A stretch of DNA of 64,000 nucleotides from HK1 sp965221725 (GTDB lineage: Bacteria; Pseudomonadota; Gammaproteobacteria; HK1). The stretch spans positions 1,984,001-2,048,000 of the forward strand of contig OZ244909.1 in NCBI GenBank assembly GCA_965221725.1. The letters are read 5' to 3'. The translations under genes and the position numbers were made by a program. Each line of letters opens with the position of its first letter. Position 1 is the stretch's first letter. Under the pieces are notes generated by a model. It was given only the letters and a program-made list of their open reading frames with translations. It was not told the origin of the DNA and ran no database searches. Below, one piece after another: positions 16,420-25,900 of this stretch.

Positions 16420-18840
16420 ATGCCAACCGAGCCGATGATTCACGAGCTTTCGATGCCGCCCGACGCGGCGGCGCTGCGCCGATCCATCGAGTACCACCTG
16501 CGCTATACCGCCGGGAAGACCCCGGCCGCCGCGACCCTGACGGACTGGCGGATGGCGGTCTCACGGGCGATCCGCGATCTCGTGATCGCGCCGTGGTTCG
16601 AGACCACGCAACGGGTGTACGCGGAAGATCGCAAGCGGGTCTACTACCTGTCGATGGAGTTCCTCATCGGCCGGCTGCTCCAGGACGCGGTGGCCAACCT
16701 GGGGCTCGACGAACGGCTGCGGACCATCGTCGAGGACTTCGGCGTCGACTACGGCGCGCTGCTCGCCGACGAGCCCGATGCCGCGCTCGGCAACGGCGGT
16801 CTCGGCCGTCTCGCCGCCTGCTTCCTGGACTCCATGTCGACCGTCGGCCTTGCCGCCTACGGCTACGGCATTCGCTACGACCACGGGCTGTTCCGGCAGT
16901 CCTTCGAAAACGGCTGGCAGGTCGAGGAGGCCGAGGACTGGCTGCGGCAGATCCATCCCTGGGAGTTCGAACGGCCGGAGGCCAGTCTCGCGGTGCACTT
17001 CGGCGGGTCCGTGCGCACCGACGGCGCCCGCACCACCTGGACCCCGGCGGAAACCGTGCTGGCCGTCGGCTACGACACGCCGATTCCGGGCTGGCGCGGG
17101 CGCTGGGCCAACACCCTGCGTCTGTGGTCCGCGAAATCGGTGCGGGAGTTCGAACTGGAGCCCTTCAACCGGGGTGACTGGATGGGGGCGGCCGCCCCCT
17201 CGGTGCTGGCCGAGACCGTCAGCCGCGTGCTCTACCCCGACGACACCACCGAGTCGGGCCGGGAACTGAGGCTGAAGCAGGAGTACTTCCTCACCGCCGC
17301 GTCGCTCGCCGACATCCTGCGGCGCTGGCGCTACCAGGCGCGGGATGACGATATCGCGAAGCTGCCACGCGCCATCGCGATCCAGCTCAACGACACCCAC
17401 CCGGCCATCGCCTTCCCGGAGCTGATCCGCCTCCTGGTCGACGACCACGGCCAGACGTTCGACGACGCCTTCGAGATCGCCCGCGCCTGTCTCCATTACA
17501 CCAACCACACCCTGCTGCCGGAGGCACTGGAGCGCTGGCCGGTGCACCTGATGCACCGCATCCTGCCCCGGCACATGGAGCTGATGGAACGCATCGACGC
17601 GCATCACGCCGCCTCGGTGCGGCGGCCCGACGGGGTCCGGGTGATCGACGGCGGCGAAGTGCGCATGGGAGACCTGGCCTTCATCGGCGCGCGCCGCGTG
17701 AACGGCGTCTCCGCGCTGCACACGGAGCTGATGAAGCAGACGGTGTTCAGGGACCTGCACGCGCTGCACCCCGAACGCATCGTCAACCAGACCAACGGGG
17801 TGACCCCCCGGCGCTGGCTCTACGGCTGCAATCACCCGCTCCGCCACCTCCTGACGGAGGCCGTGGGCGAAGCCTGGGTGACCGATCTCGAACGCCTGGA
17901 GGCACTGGCGCCGCTGGCCGACGACCCGGCCTTTCGCGCGCGCTTCGCCGAAGCCAAGCATCGCAACAAGCGCCGACTCGCCGACTGGCTGGAGCGCAGC
18001 ACCGGCGTCGTCGTGGACCCCGGGGCCATGTTCGACATCCAGATCAAGCGGATCCACGAGTACAAGCGCCAGCTCATGAACATCCTCCACGCCGCCGCGC
18101 AGTGGAACGCCATCCGCCGTGATCCGGGTGCGGACCACACCCCGCGGGTCAAGATCTTCGCCGGCAAGGCGGCGCCGAGCTACGCCATGGCCAAGGCGGT
18201 GATCAAGCTGATCAACGACATCGGCACCACCATCAACGCGGACCCGCTCATGGCCGGGCGCCTGCAAGTGGTCTATCCGCCCGACTACAACGTCTCCATG
18301 GCGGAGGTCCTGATCCCCGCCGCCGATCTCTCCGAGCAGATCTCCACCGCCGGCATGGAAGCCTCGGGCACCGGCAACATGAAGCTGGCCCTGAACGGCG
18401 CCCTGACCGTCGGCACCCTGGACGGGGCCAACATCGAGATCGGCGAGGCCGTGGGGCGGGAAAACATCTTCACCTTCGGCCTGACCGCCGAGGAAGTGAC
18501 CGCCAGCCGCGCGGCGGGCCACCAACCCGAGCGCCACATCGCCGCCAGCCCCGCGCTGGCCGAAGTGCTGGAGCAGATCGCGTCCGGCGTGTTCTCCCCC
18601 GACGATCCGGGCCGCCATGTCGCGCTGGTCGACAATCTGCGCCATCACGACTGGTTCATGGTGACCGCCGACTTTGCCGCCTATCTGAAAATCCAGCACC
18701 GCATCGATGCCGCCTGGGAGCAGCGGGACGACTGGACCCGACGCACGGTGCTCAACACCGCCCGCATGGGCCGGTTCTCCTCCGACCGCACCATCCGCGG
18801 CTACGCCCGCGACATCTGGGATGCCACCGCCGCGCTCTGA
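16420..18840 (+). CDS. glgP: Glycogen phosphorylase
   Basis: 806 residues, normal for the family. It releases glucose-1-phosphate from glycogen with inorganic phosphate and pyridoxal phosphate. Visible: RVYYLSMEFLIGRLLQ, ALGNGGLGRLAACFLDS, AIQLNDTHPAIAFPEL, RIHEYKRQLMNILH, and the PLP-lysine region ASGTGNMKLALNGALTVGT. The ATG at 16420 has only AGGGACAG upstream, a modest site that lies directly against the palindromic element, so the element could affect expression of this gene. Followed 7 bases later by glgB. Confidence 0.96.
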   Translation: MPTEPMIHELSMPPDAAALRRSIEYHLRYTAGKTPAAATLTDWRMAVSRAIRDLVIAPWFETTQRVYAEDRKRVYYLSMEFLIGRLLQDAVANLGLDERLRTIVEDFGVDYGALLADEPDAALGNGGLGRLAACFLDSMSTVGLAAYGYGIRYDHGLFRQSFENGWQVEEAEDWLRQIHPWEFERPEASLAVHFGGSVRTDGARTTWTPAETVLAVGYDTPIPGWRGRWANTLRLWSAKSVREFELEPFNRGDWMGAAAPSVLAETVSRVLYPDDTTESGRELRLKQEYFLTAASLADILRRWRYQARDDDIAKLPRAIAIQLNDTHPAIAFPELIRLLVDDHGQTFDDAFEIARACLHYTNHTLLPEALERWPVHLMHRILPRHMELMERIDAHHAASVRRPDGVRVIDGGEVRMGDLAFIGARRVNGVSALHTELMKQTVFRDLHALHPERIVNQTNGVTPRRWLYGCNHPLRHLLTEAVGEAWVTDLERLEALAPLADDPAFRARFAEAKHRNKRRLADWLERSTGVVVDPGAMFDIQIKRIHEYKRQLMNILHAAAQWNAIRRDPGADHTPRVKIFAGKAAPSYAMAKAVIKLINDIGTTINADPLMAGRLQVVYPPDYNVSMAEVLIPAADLSEQISTAGMEASGTGNMKLALNGALTVGTLDGANIEIGEAVGRENIFTFGLTAEEVTASRAAGHQPERHIAASPALAEVLEQIASGVFSPDDPGRHVALVDNLRHHDWFMVTADFAAYLKIQHRIDAAWEQRDDWTRRTVLNTARMGRFSSDRTIRGYARDIWDATAAL

Positions 18841-18847
18841 CCTCGCC

Positions 18848-21043
18848 ATGACCCAGCCGCTCACCGACCCGAGCCAGGACGCCGCCCTTGCCCGCGGCGA
18901 ACACAGCGACCCCTTCGCCTACCTCGGCCCGCACCGCCTGGCCGGAAAGAGCTGGGTGCTGCGCGTTTTCCGGCCCGGCGTGGATGCAGTGACCATGCGG
19001 CCCGAGCACCGACGCCGCAAACCGGTCACGCTGCAAGCCGCCGACGGGGGCGGGCTGTTCGCGGCCCGGCTGAGCCGCGAGCCGGGCGCCTATCGGCTGC
19101 GGGTAAGCAGAGCAGGCCGCACCTGGGAGGAGGACGACCCCTTCCGCTTCGGTCCGGTACTGGGCGAGATGGATGAGCACCTTCTTGGCGAGGGCTCGCA
19201 CCTGGAGTTGTGGAAGGTACTCGGCGCCCACCCCCTGACCACCGAGGGGGTCGCCGGCGTGCATTTCGCGGTATGGGCACCCAATGCGCGACGGGTGTCG
19301 GTGGTCGGTGACTTCAACCACTGGGACGGGCGGCGCCATCCCATGCGCCGGCGCGGCTCGACCGGCGTGTGGGAGATCTTTCTGCCCGGGGTGTCGGAGG
19401 GCGCCCGCTACAAGTTCGAGATCCGGGAAGCCGGCGGCACCCTGCTCCCGCAGAAGGCCGATCCGGTGGGCTTCGGGGCCGAGCATCCGCCGGCCACCGC
19501 CTCCGTGGTGCGGGATCTCGGCGGGAGGGACTGGAGGGACGGCGCCTGGCTCGACCGACGCGGAACGGCAAACCGGCGTGACCAACCCATTGCCGTCTAC
19601 GAGGTCCACCTCGGTTCCTGGAAGCGGGCGGACGACGGCGCCCGCGCCCTGAGCTACCGCGAGCTGGCCGAGGATCTGGTGCCCTACGTGCGCGGCATGG
19701 GCTTCACCCACATCGAGATGATGCCGATCTCCGAGTATCCCTTCGATGGCTCCTGGGGCTATCAGCCCATCGGCCTCTACGCCCCCACCAGCCGCCACGG
19801 CAGCCTCGGTGAGTTCCGCGACTTCGTCGAGGCCTGCCACGCCGCGGAGCTCGGCCTCATCCTCGACTGGGTGCCCGGCCACTTCCCCACCGACGGGCAC
19901 GGCCTGGGGCGATTCGACGGCACCGCGCTCTACGAGCATGCCGACCCGCGCGAGGGCTTTCACCGGGACTGGAACACGCTGATCTTCAACTACGCCCGTC
20001 GCGAGGTGCAGAACTACCTGATCGCAAATGCCCTCTACTGGCTGCAGGAGCACCACGTCGACGGTCTGCGGGTCGATGCCGTCGCCTCGATGCTCTACCG
20101 CGACTACTCGCGCCCGGAGGGCGAGTGGGTGCCGAATTCCGAAGGCGGACGCGAGAACCTGGAAGCGATCGCCTTCCTGGAGCGCATGAACGAGATGGTC
20201 TATGACCGCTGCGAGGGCGTCGCCACCTTCGCCGAGGAGTCGACCTCCTATCCCGGGGTCTCCCGGCCCACCGATGTCGGCGGGCTCGGGTTCGGCTACA
20301 AGTGGAACATGGGCTGGATGAACGACACCCTGGACTACATGCAGCGCGACCCCGTCCACCGCAGGCATCACCATCACCAGATGACCTTCGGCCTGCACTA
20401 CGCCTTCTCGGAGAACTTCGTGCTGCCGCTCAGCCACGACGAGGTGGTGCACGGCAAGGGCTCGCTGCTCGCGAGGATGCCGGGTGACGAGGATCAGCGT
20501 TTCGCCAACCTGCGCGCCTACCTCGCCTTCATGTGGTGCCACCCCGGGAAGAAGCTCCTGTTCATGGGCCAGGAGTTCGCCCAGGTCCGCGAATGGAACC
20601 ACGACGCCAGCCTCGACTGGCACCAGCTCGGCGACTCGCGCCACGCCGGCGTGCAGAGGCTCGTCCGCGACCTCAACCGCCTCTACCGGACCACCCCGGC
20701 CCTTCACGAACTGGATTGCGAGGCGGCGGGTTTCGAGTGGATCGAGGCCAACGCCGCCGAAGATTCCGTCTACGCCTGGCTGCGCCGGGGCCGCGGCGAG
20801 GCGCCGCCGGTGCTGGTCGCGTGCAACTTCACACCGGTGGAGCGCACGCCTCAGCGCCTCGGCGTGCCGGCGGCCGGACGCTGGATCGAGCGCATCAACT
20901 CCGATGCCGCCGAGTACGGCGGCCGGGGCCGCGGCAACCTGGGCGGCGTCCGCAGCGATGCCATCGAGAGCCACGGCCGGCCGGACTCCGTGGAAATCCG
21001 CCTGCCGGGACTCTCGACCGTGGTCTTCGAACTGGAGCGATAA
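18848..21043 (+). CDS. glgB: 1,4-alpha-glucan branching enzyme
   Basis: 731 residues, GH13 subfamily 9. It cuts a 1,4-glucan segment and reattaches it as a 1,6 branch. Domain order: an N1 domain (DPFAYLGPHR), CBM48 (GVHFAVWAPNARRVSVVGDFNHWDG, here shown in parts), then the barrel with MPISEYPFDGSWGYQPIG, GLRVDAVASMLYRDYSR (nucleophile), FAEESTSYPGV (acid/base) and LPLSHDEVVHGKGSLL. The C-terminal beta domain is complete. The start at 18848 gives the usual N1 domain; the longer frame from 18707 overlaps glgP and is not needed. Last gene of the glycogen cluster. Confidence 0.97.
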   Translation: MTQPLTDPSQDAALARGEHSDPFAYLGPHRLAGKSWVLRVFRPGVDAVTMRPEHRRRKPVTLQAADGGGLFAARLSREPGAYRLRVSRAGRTWEEDDPFRFGPVLGEMDEHLLGEGSHLELWKVLGAHPLTTEGVAGVHFAVWAPNARRVSVVGDFNHWDGRRHPMRRRGSTGVWEIFLPGVSEGARYKFEIREAGGTLLPQKADPVGFGAEHPPATASVVRDLGGRDWRDGAWLDRRGTANRRDQPIAVYEVHLGSWKRADDGARALSYRELAEDLVPYVRGMGFTHIEMMPISEYPFDGSWGYQPIGLYAPTSRHGSLGEFRDFVEACHAAELGLILDWVPGHFPTDGHGLGRFDGTALYEHADPREGFHRDWNTLIFNYARREVQNYLIANALYWLQEHHVDGLRVDAVASMLYRDYSRPEGEWVPNSEGGRENLEAIAFLERMNEMVYDRCEGVATFAEESTSYPGVSRPTDVGGLGFGYKWNMGWMNDTLDYMQRDPVHRRHHHHQMTFGLHYAFSENFVLPLSHDEVVHGKGSLLARMPGDEDQRFANLRAYLAFMWCHPGKKLLFMGQEFAQVREWNHDASLDWHQLGDSRHAGVQRLVRDLNRLYRTTPALHELDCEAAGFEWIEANAAEDSVYAWLRRGRGEAPPVLVACNFTPVERTPQRLGVPAAGRWIERINSDAAEYGGRGRGNLGGVRSDAIESHGRPDSVEIRLPGLSTVVFELER

Positions 21044-21058
21044 CGCCGTCGGCGGCGT
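21043..21058 (+). terminator. Small hairpin at the glgB stop codon
   Basis: ACGCCG, loop TCGG, CGGCGT: a perfect 6-bp stem with a stable tetraloop beginning on the last base of the stop. No T-run follows, so any terminator role is doubtful. The following bases to 21200 carry no recognisable gene. Confidence 0.3.
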
Positions 21059-21200
21059 CACGCGGTCAGATGCTCCCAGGGATCGACGCACTCGCGGCCA
21101 TCGACCACGAGCCGGGTCACGACCCCGCGGCGTTCAACGAGGAGTTCACGGTGCCCGCGGCCGAGTCCGGCAGCGCGTTCGTGCCCTTCATCGGTCCGGT

Positions 21201-21229
21201 TTGCAGTAACTACGGGAAACCAGTACAAC
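21201..21229 (+). promoter_or_regulatory. Candidate promoter for the BrnT/HTH pair
   Basis: TTGCAG at 21201-21206 and TACAAC at 21224-21229 with 17 bases between. A start of transcription would fall near the ATG at 21236, so translation may use the ATG at 21245 or a leaderless message. Confidence 0.35.
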
Positions 21230-21235
21230 TGAGCC

Positions 21236-21508
21236 ATGGAACAAATGTTTGATTCCGCCAAGGATGCCATCAACTTGCGAAAGCACGGGTTGTCCCTTGC
21301 TTTCGGAGGGAAAATCTTCGGGGATTCGGAACACCTGATTGTTTCCACAATCCGCAGGCAGGATGGAGAGGAGCGTTACAAGGTCATCGGCATCGTGGGA
21401 GAGAAATTGTACACGGGCGTATTTGTCTGGCGGGCAGGTTCGCCAAGGTTCATGTCCGTAAGGAGGAGCAACAGAAATGAAGAAAGAACCTATCGCGCTC
21501 ATGGCTGA
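21236..21508 (+). CDS. brnT: BrnT-family toxin
   Basis: 90 residues. BrnT is a RelE-fold ribonuclease toxin that slows translation. Family features: FDSAKDAINLRKHGLSL at the N-terminus (the K-x-N-x2-KHG pattern), a central beta sheet region, and the closing SVRRSNRNEERTYR. An alternative ATG lies at 21245. It overlaps the next gene by 32 bases. The usual partner is BrnA, a ribbon-helix-helix protein; here the partner is an HTH protein instead. Confidence 0.85.
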   Translation: MEQMFDSAKDAINLRKHGLSLAFGGKIFGDSEHLIVSTIRRQDGEERYKVIGIVGEKLYTGVFVWRAGSPRFMSVRRSNRNEERTYRAHG

Positions 21509-21755
21509 TCCGGATGACCCGGAGGATTTCGATGCCACGCATGAAGATCTGGACCGGGCATGGAAATCCCGCCTGGTCCGCAGGACGAGAACCGGTCTGG
21601 GACTGTCCCAGAAGGAGTTCGCCCGGCGCTTCTGCGTGCCGCTCGGCACGTTACGGGACTGGGAACAGTCGCGGTCGATGCCGCCGGAATTTGCCGTTGC
21701 CTACGTCAAGGTCATTGCCCGCTACCCGGACCTGGTTGCGGAGGAAGCCGCTTGA
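21477..21755 (+). CDS. HTH antitoxin partner of BrnT
   Basis: 92 residues. An acidic N-terminus (ADPDDPEDFDATHEDL), reminiscent of BrnA's acidic toxin-binding end, leads into a Cro/C1-type helix-turn-helix, LSQKEFARRFCVPLGTLRDW. The 32-base overlap with the toxin gene shows coupled expression. It probably binds the toxin with the N-terminal part and represses its own promoter with the HTH. A palindromic terminator-like hairpin follows 67 bases downstream. Confidence 0.8.
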   Translation: MKKEPIALMADPDDPEDFDATHEDLDRAWKSRLVRRTRTGLGLSQKEFARRFCVPLGTLRDWEQSRSMPPEFAVAYVKVIARYPDLVAEEAA

Positions 21756-21822
21756 GGCAGAGTACACGGAACCTGCGGGCGAAGTACGGCACCAACTGAC
21801 CGAAGCAGACATACATACAGAC

Positions 21823-21842
21823 GGGCGGCCAGTTGGCCGCCC
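21823..21842. terminator. Bidirectional terminator-like hairpin
   Basis: GGGCGGCC, loop AGTT, GGCCGCCC: a perfect 8-bp stem in the convergent gap between the BrnT/HTH operon (plus) and the PhyH gene (minus). T-rich sequence follows only weakly on either side. Confidence 0.55.
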
Positions 21843-21933
21843 TGATTGATGCCGGTTAACCCGCGTGTCGAATCCGGTCAACTCATGTGCTGCAAAACCG
21901 GACAGCTCCATTTGTTACCAACATCAGCCGGCA

Positions 21934-22698
21934 TCAGACCGGAACCGACGGATAGCGATCGGAACGGGTGCCCGGGATCGGTCGGTTGCGGCTGGCGTGG
22001 TATGTAAACACCGCGGAGAGTTTCACCTCGCCGGAGCGGTTCTTGCCGGCCGCGTGGAAGAGCCGGCAGTGGAAGAAGAGCGCATCGCCCGCTTCGAGCT
22101 CGACGAAGGCCGCGGTGTCGATGAGCGCGCGGTTCTCGTCAAGCTCCGGGCGCAGGAACAGGTGCCGGTCGAAGCGTCCCCGGTCGAGGTGCAGCCGGTG
22201 ACTGCCGGGAATCACCCGCAGGGCGCCGTTCTCCTCGCGTTCGGGGCCGAGCGCGAGCCACACCGAGACGAGTTCCGGGGCGTCGAACGACCAGTAGCGG
22301 ATGTCCTGATGCCACGCGGTCGAGCTGCTGAACCCGGGATGCTTGGTCATGATGCAGTTGTGGTGGCACTGGGACATTTCGATATAGTCCTCGCGCATGA
22401 CGCTGCGCAGCGTCGAGCCGAGTTCCGGCGCCGTCGCCCACCGGCGAAAGACCGGCCCGCGGGAGTAGGCATGCAGCAACCGCCGCGGGGTATGGCCTCC
22501 GGCCGCGCCCCGACTCGCAGGCGAACCCGGATAGCCCACGTCCGTCTCGAATTCCGCGGGGCCCTGCAACGGATGGAGGGCGCGCCGCACCGTGGCCCGC
22601 ATCTCCTCGACCCCCGGACGGTCGAAGAGACCGCGCACGACCAGGTAGCCGTCGCGCTCGAACGTGTCCGGCGAAAGATCGTGCATCGCGTCGACCAT
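21934..22698 (-). CDS. Phytanoyl-CoA dioxygenase (PhyH) family protein
   Basis: 254 residues. Fe(II)/2-oxoglutarate oxygenase of the PhyH type. The iron ligands fit WHQDIRYW (HxD) and the distal His in FHCRLFHAAGKNRSGEVK, followed by the basic residue that would hold 2-oxoglutarate; GALRVIPGSH is a family hallmark. Substrate unknown: members hydroxylate fatty acyl-CoAs, ectoine and many small molecules, and context does not decide. I chose the ATG at 22698 because GAGGAG lies 9 bases before it; an ATG at 22707 overlaps that site. Divergent from the defence island. Confidence 0.85.
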   Translation of the reverse strand: MVDAMHDLSPDTFERDGYLVVRGLFDRPGVEEMRATVRRALHPLQGPAEFETDVGYPGSPASRGAAGGHTPRRLLHAYSRGPVFRRWATAPELGSTLRSVMREDYIEMSQCHHNCIMTKHPGFSSSTAWHQDIRYWSFDAPELVSVWLALGPEREENGALRVIPGSHRLHLDRGRFDRHLFLRPELDENRALIDTAAFVELEAGDALFFHCRLFHAAGKNRSGEVKLSAVFTYHASRNRPIPGTRSDRYPSVPV

Positions 22699-22982
22699 GG
22701 AACGCATCTCCTCGTTGCGCGCAAGCCGTGTCCACACCACCGCAAAGTTTACGCCGATCACAGGCATCGACAATCCAGCGCGTTCAACATCCCGCGCGTC
22801 CAACAACGCGCAAGCGCGGCCCTCGATTCAGCCACGGCATCCCTGTCGCCCGCGGCGGCACGCAACCACCCCTGACGCGGTTACCCGCTATCATGCTTCG
22901 ATAGAACACCGAACGGCACGGCAATGCCATATGGCCACATGAGAGCGGCGCCGACCCGATGGACGTGGCGGAAGAACAGAGC

Positions 22983-25900
22983 ATGAAGCTCGAAGACCTC
23001 CGGGCCAACGCCGCCGTGCGCGGCGTGTTGGCCGACAACCTCGTCACCGTGGTCAGCGTGCAGTGGTTCGGCTCCGAAGCGCTGGAGCTGACCTACAAGA
23101 CGCCGACCGGCAAGGTCGCCAACGAACTCCTGTACCGTGACGACGAGGCCCGGCTCGAAATCGTCGAGGCGGGCCGGCCCTGGAGCTTCGACGGCGACGG
23201 GGCGCTGTTCCGTCTCGTCTCCGAGGCGCAGCGGATCCGCCTCGCCCATCTCTTCGACCCCGTACTCGCGGTGCACACATCGGTGGTCGAGCCGCTGCCG
23301 CATCAAATCACTGCGGTGTACGAATCCATGCTGCCGCGCCAGCCCCTTCGTTTCCTGCTCGCCGACGACCCCGGCGCCGGCAAGACCATCATGGCGGGAC
23401 TGCTCATCAAGGAGCTGATCGCTCGCGGCGACCTCCAGCGGTGTCTCGTTGTCTGTCCCGGCAGCCTCGCCGAGCAGTGGCAGGACGAGCTCTACCGCCG
23501 GTTCCATCTACCGTTCGACATCCTCACCAACGACAAGCTCGAAGCGGCGCGCACCGGCAACTGGTTTCTGGAAACCAGTCTCGCCATCGCTCGGCTCGAC
23601 AAGCTCTCCCGCAACGAGGACGTCCAGCAGAAACTGCAAGCGCCGGACTGCCGCTTCGACCTCGTGGTGTGCGACGAAGCGCACAAGATGTCGGCCACGT
23701 TCTTCGGCGGCGAAGTGAAGTACACGAAGCGCTATCGGCTGGGCCAGCTCCTGTCGGGTCTCACCCGCCACTTCCTCCTGATGTCGGCGACCCCGCACAA
23801 CGGCAAGGAGGAGGACTTCCAGCTCTTCATGGCGCTCATCGACGGCGACCGCTTCGAGGGACGCTTCAGGGACGGCGTGCATGTCGCCGAAGTCTCCGAC
23901 CTGATGCGGCGCATGGTGAAGGAGAACCTGCTCAAGTTCGACGGCGCTCCGCTGTTCCCCGAACGCATCGCGTACACCGTCCCGTACCGGCTCTCGGACG
24001 CGGAGGCTCGCCTGTACGCCGCGGTCACCGACTATGTACGCGAGGAGTTCAACCGCGCGGAAGCGCTCCGGAACGACCGGCGCGCCGGCACCGTCGGCTT
24101 CGCGCTGACCATCCTCCAGCGCCGGCTGGCCTCGTCGCCCGCAGCCATCCACCAATCATTGCGTCGTCGTCGCGAGCGGTTGGAGAGCCGATTGCGCGAG
24201 TTCGAAGTGCTGCAACGTGGCGGCCAGGCCGTCATGGTCTTTCCGGTCGCCGGTGCGGATTTCGACCCGGAAGACGTGGAGGATCTTGATGAAGCGCCCG
24301 AGAACGAAGTCGAGACGGCGGAGCAGGAAGTGCTCGACCAGGCCACCGCGGCGCGCTCCATCGCCGAGCTGAAGGCCGAGATCGAGACGCTCAAGGCGCT
24401 CGAAGCCCTTGCGCTGGAAGTGCGACGGAGCGGTACGGATACCAAGTGGCGGGAGCTCGCAAGCCTGCTGGGCGAGATCTTCACGGTGGGCGGGCTCGTC
24501 TCGCGCGTCGCGGAGCCGGACGTGCCGTACGGGGCCGGCCAGATTCCCCAGCCGACTCCGTCGCCACGGCAGAAGCTGGTGGTTTTCACCGAGCACCGCG
24601 ACACGTTGGGGTACCTGTTCGATCGAATCACGTCGTTGCTCGGACGCGCCGAGTCCGTGGTGTCGATACACGGCGGCGTGGGCCGGGAAGACCGGCTGAA
24701 GGCGCAGGAAGCTTTCCGCCACGATCCGCAGGTCCAGGTGCTGCTCGCCACCGACGCGGCCGGCGAGGGCATCAACCTGCAACGCGCGCACCTGATGGTG
24801 AACTACGACTTGCCCTGGAACCCGAACCGCCTGGAACAGCGCTTCGGGCGGATCCACCGCATCGGCCAGACCGAGGTATGTCACCTGTGGAACCTGGTCG
24901 CGGACGAAACCCGCGAGGGGGACGTCTACCGCAAGCTTCTGGAGAAGCTGGAACAGGCGCGGAAATCGCTCGGCGGGCAGGTGTTCGACGTACTCGGCAA
25001 ACTCCAATTCGAGGGCCGGCCACTGCGCGAATTCATGGTCGAGGCAATTCGCTACGGGGAGCAGCCGGAAGTTCGGGCCCGTCTCGATACCGCACTCGAC
25101 CACGCTCTCGACCGCGACCAGCTTCAGGACCTGCTGGAAGAGCGGGCCCTTGTGCACGACGCCATGGACGCGAGTCGCGTGCAGCGCATCCGCGAGGACA
25201 TGGTGCGGGCCGAAGCACGCCGCCTTCAACCGCACTACGTGGAGTCGTTCTTCCGCGAAGCGTTCCGGCGACTGGGCGGAGCGGCGAAGCCGCGCGAAGC
25301 GCGGCGCTACGAGATCACCCACGTTCCGGCCCCGATCCGGAATCGGGACCGGCTGATCGGCATCGGCGAGCCGGTGCTGCCACGTTACGAGCGCATCGCG
25401 TTCGAGAAGTCGCTGGTGGCCCCGCAGGGCCAGCCCCTGGCGGCGTTCGTGTGTCCCGGGCACCCGTTGCTTGATGCAGTGATCGATCTCACGCTGGAAC
25501 GACACCGCGATCTCCTGAAGCGGGGCGCAGTGCTCGTCGATGAGCGCGATGGGGGCGACCAACCCCGCGTGCTCTTCTATCTGGAACACGCTATCCAGGA
25601 TGCGAGCCTGACCCGGACGGGGGAACGCCGGGTGGTCTCCAAGCGCATGCTCTACGTGGAGCTCGACGCGGACGGGGTGACTCGGCACGTGCACTATGCG
25701 CCCTACCTCGACTACCGGCCGCTCGGTGAGGACGACCCGGACGTGGCGTCGATACTCGACCGACCGGAGTGCGCCTGGATTGCAGCAGGACTGGAGAAGA
25801 AGGCGGCGGGCTACGCGGTCGCGAACGTGGTTCCCGAGCATCTGGCGGAGGTCCGCACCTCGCGGTTGGCCCTGATCACCAGGACCGAGGCCGCCGTCAA

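Noticed and set aside
16561..18864. 767-codon minus-strand frame opposite glgP
   Set aside because: Same cause; GlgP is intact on the plus strand.
21059..21200. Short coding remnant after glgB on either strand
   Set aside because: Both strands show a short protein-like stretch, but neither has a start, a ribosome binding site or a recognisable family.
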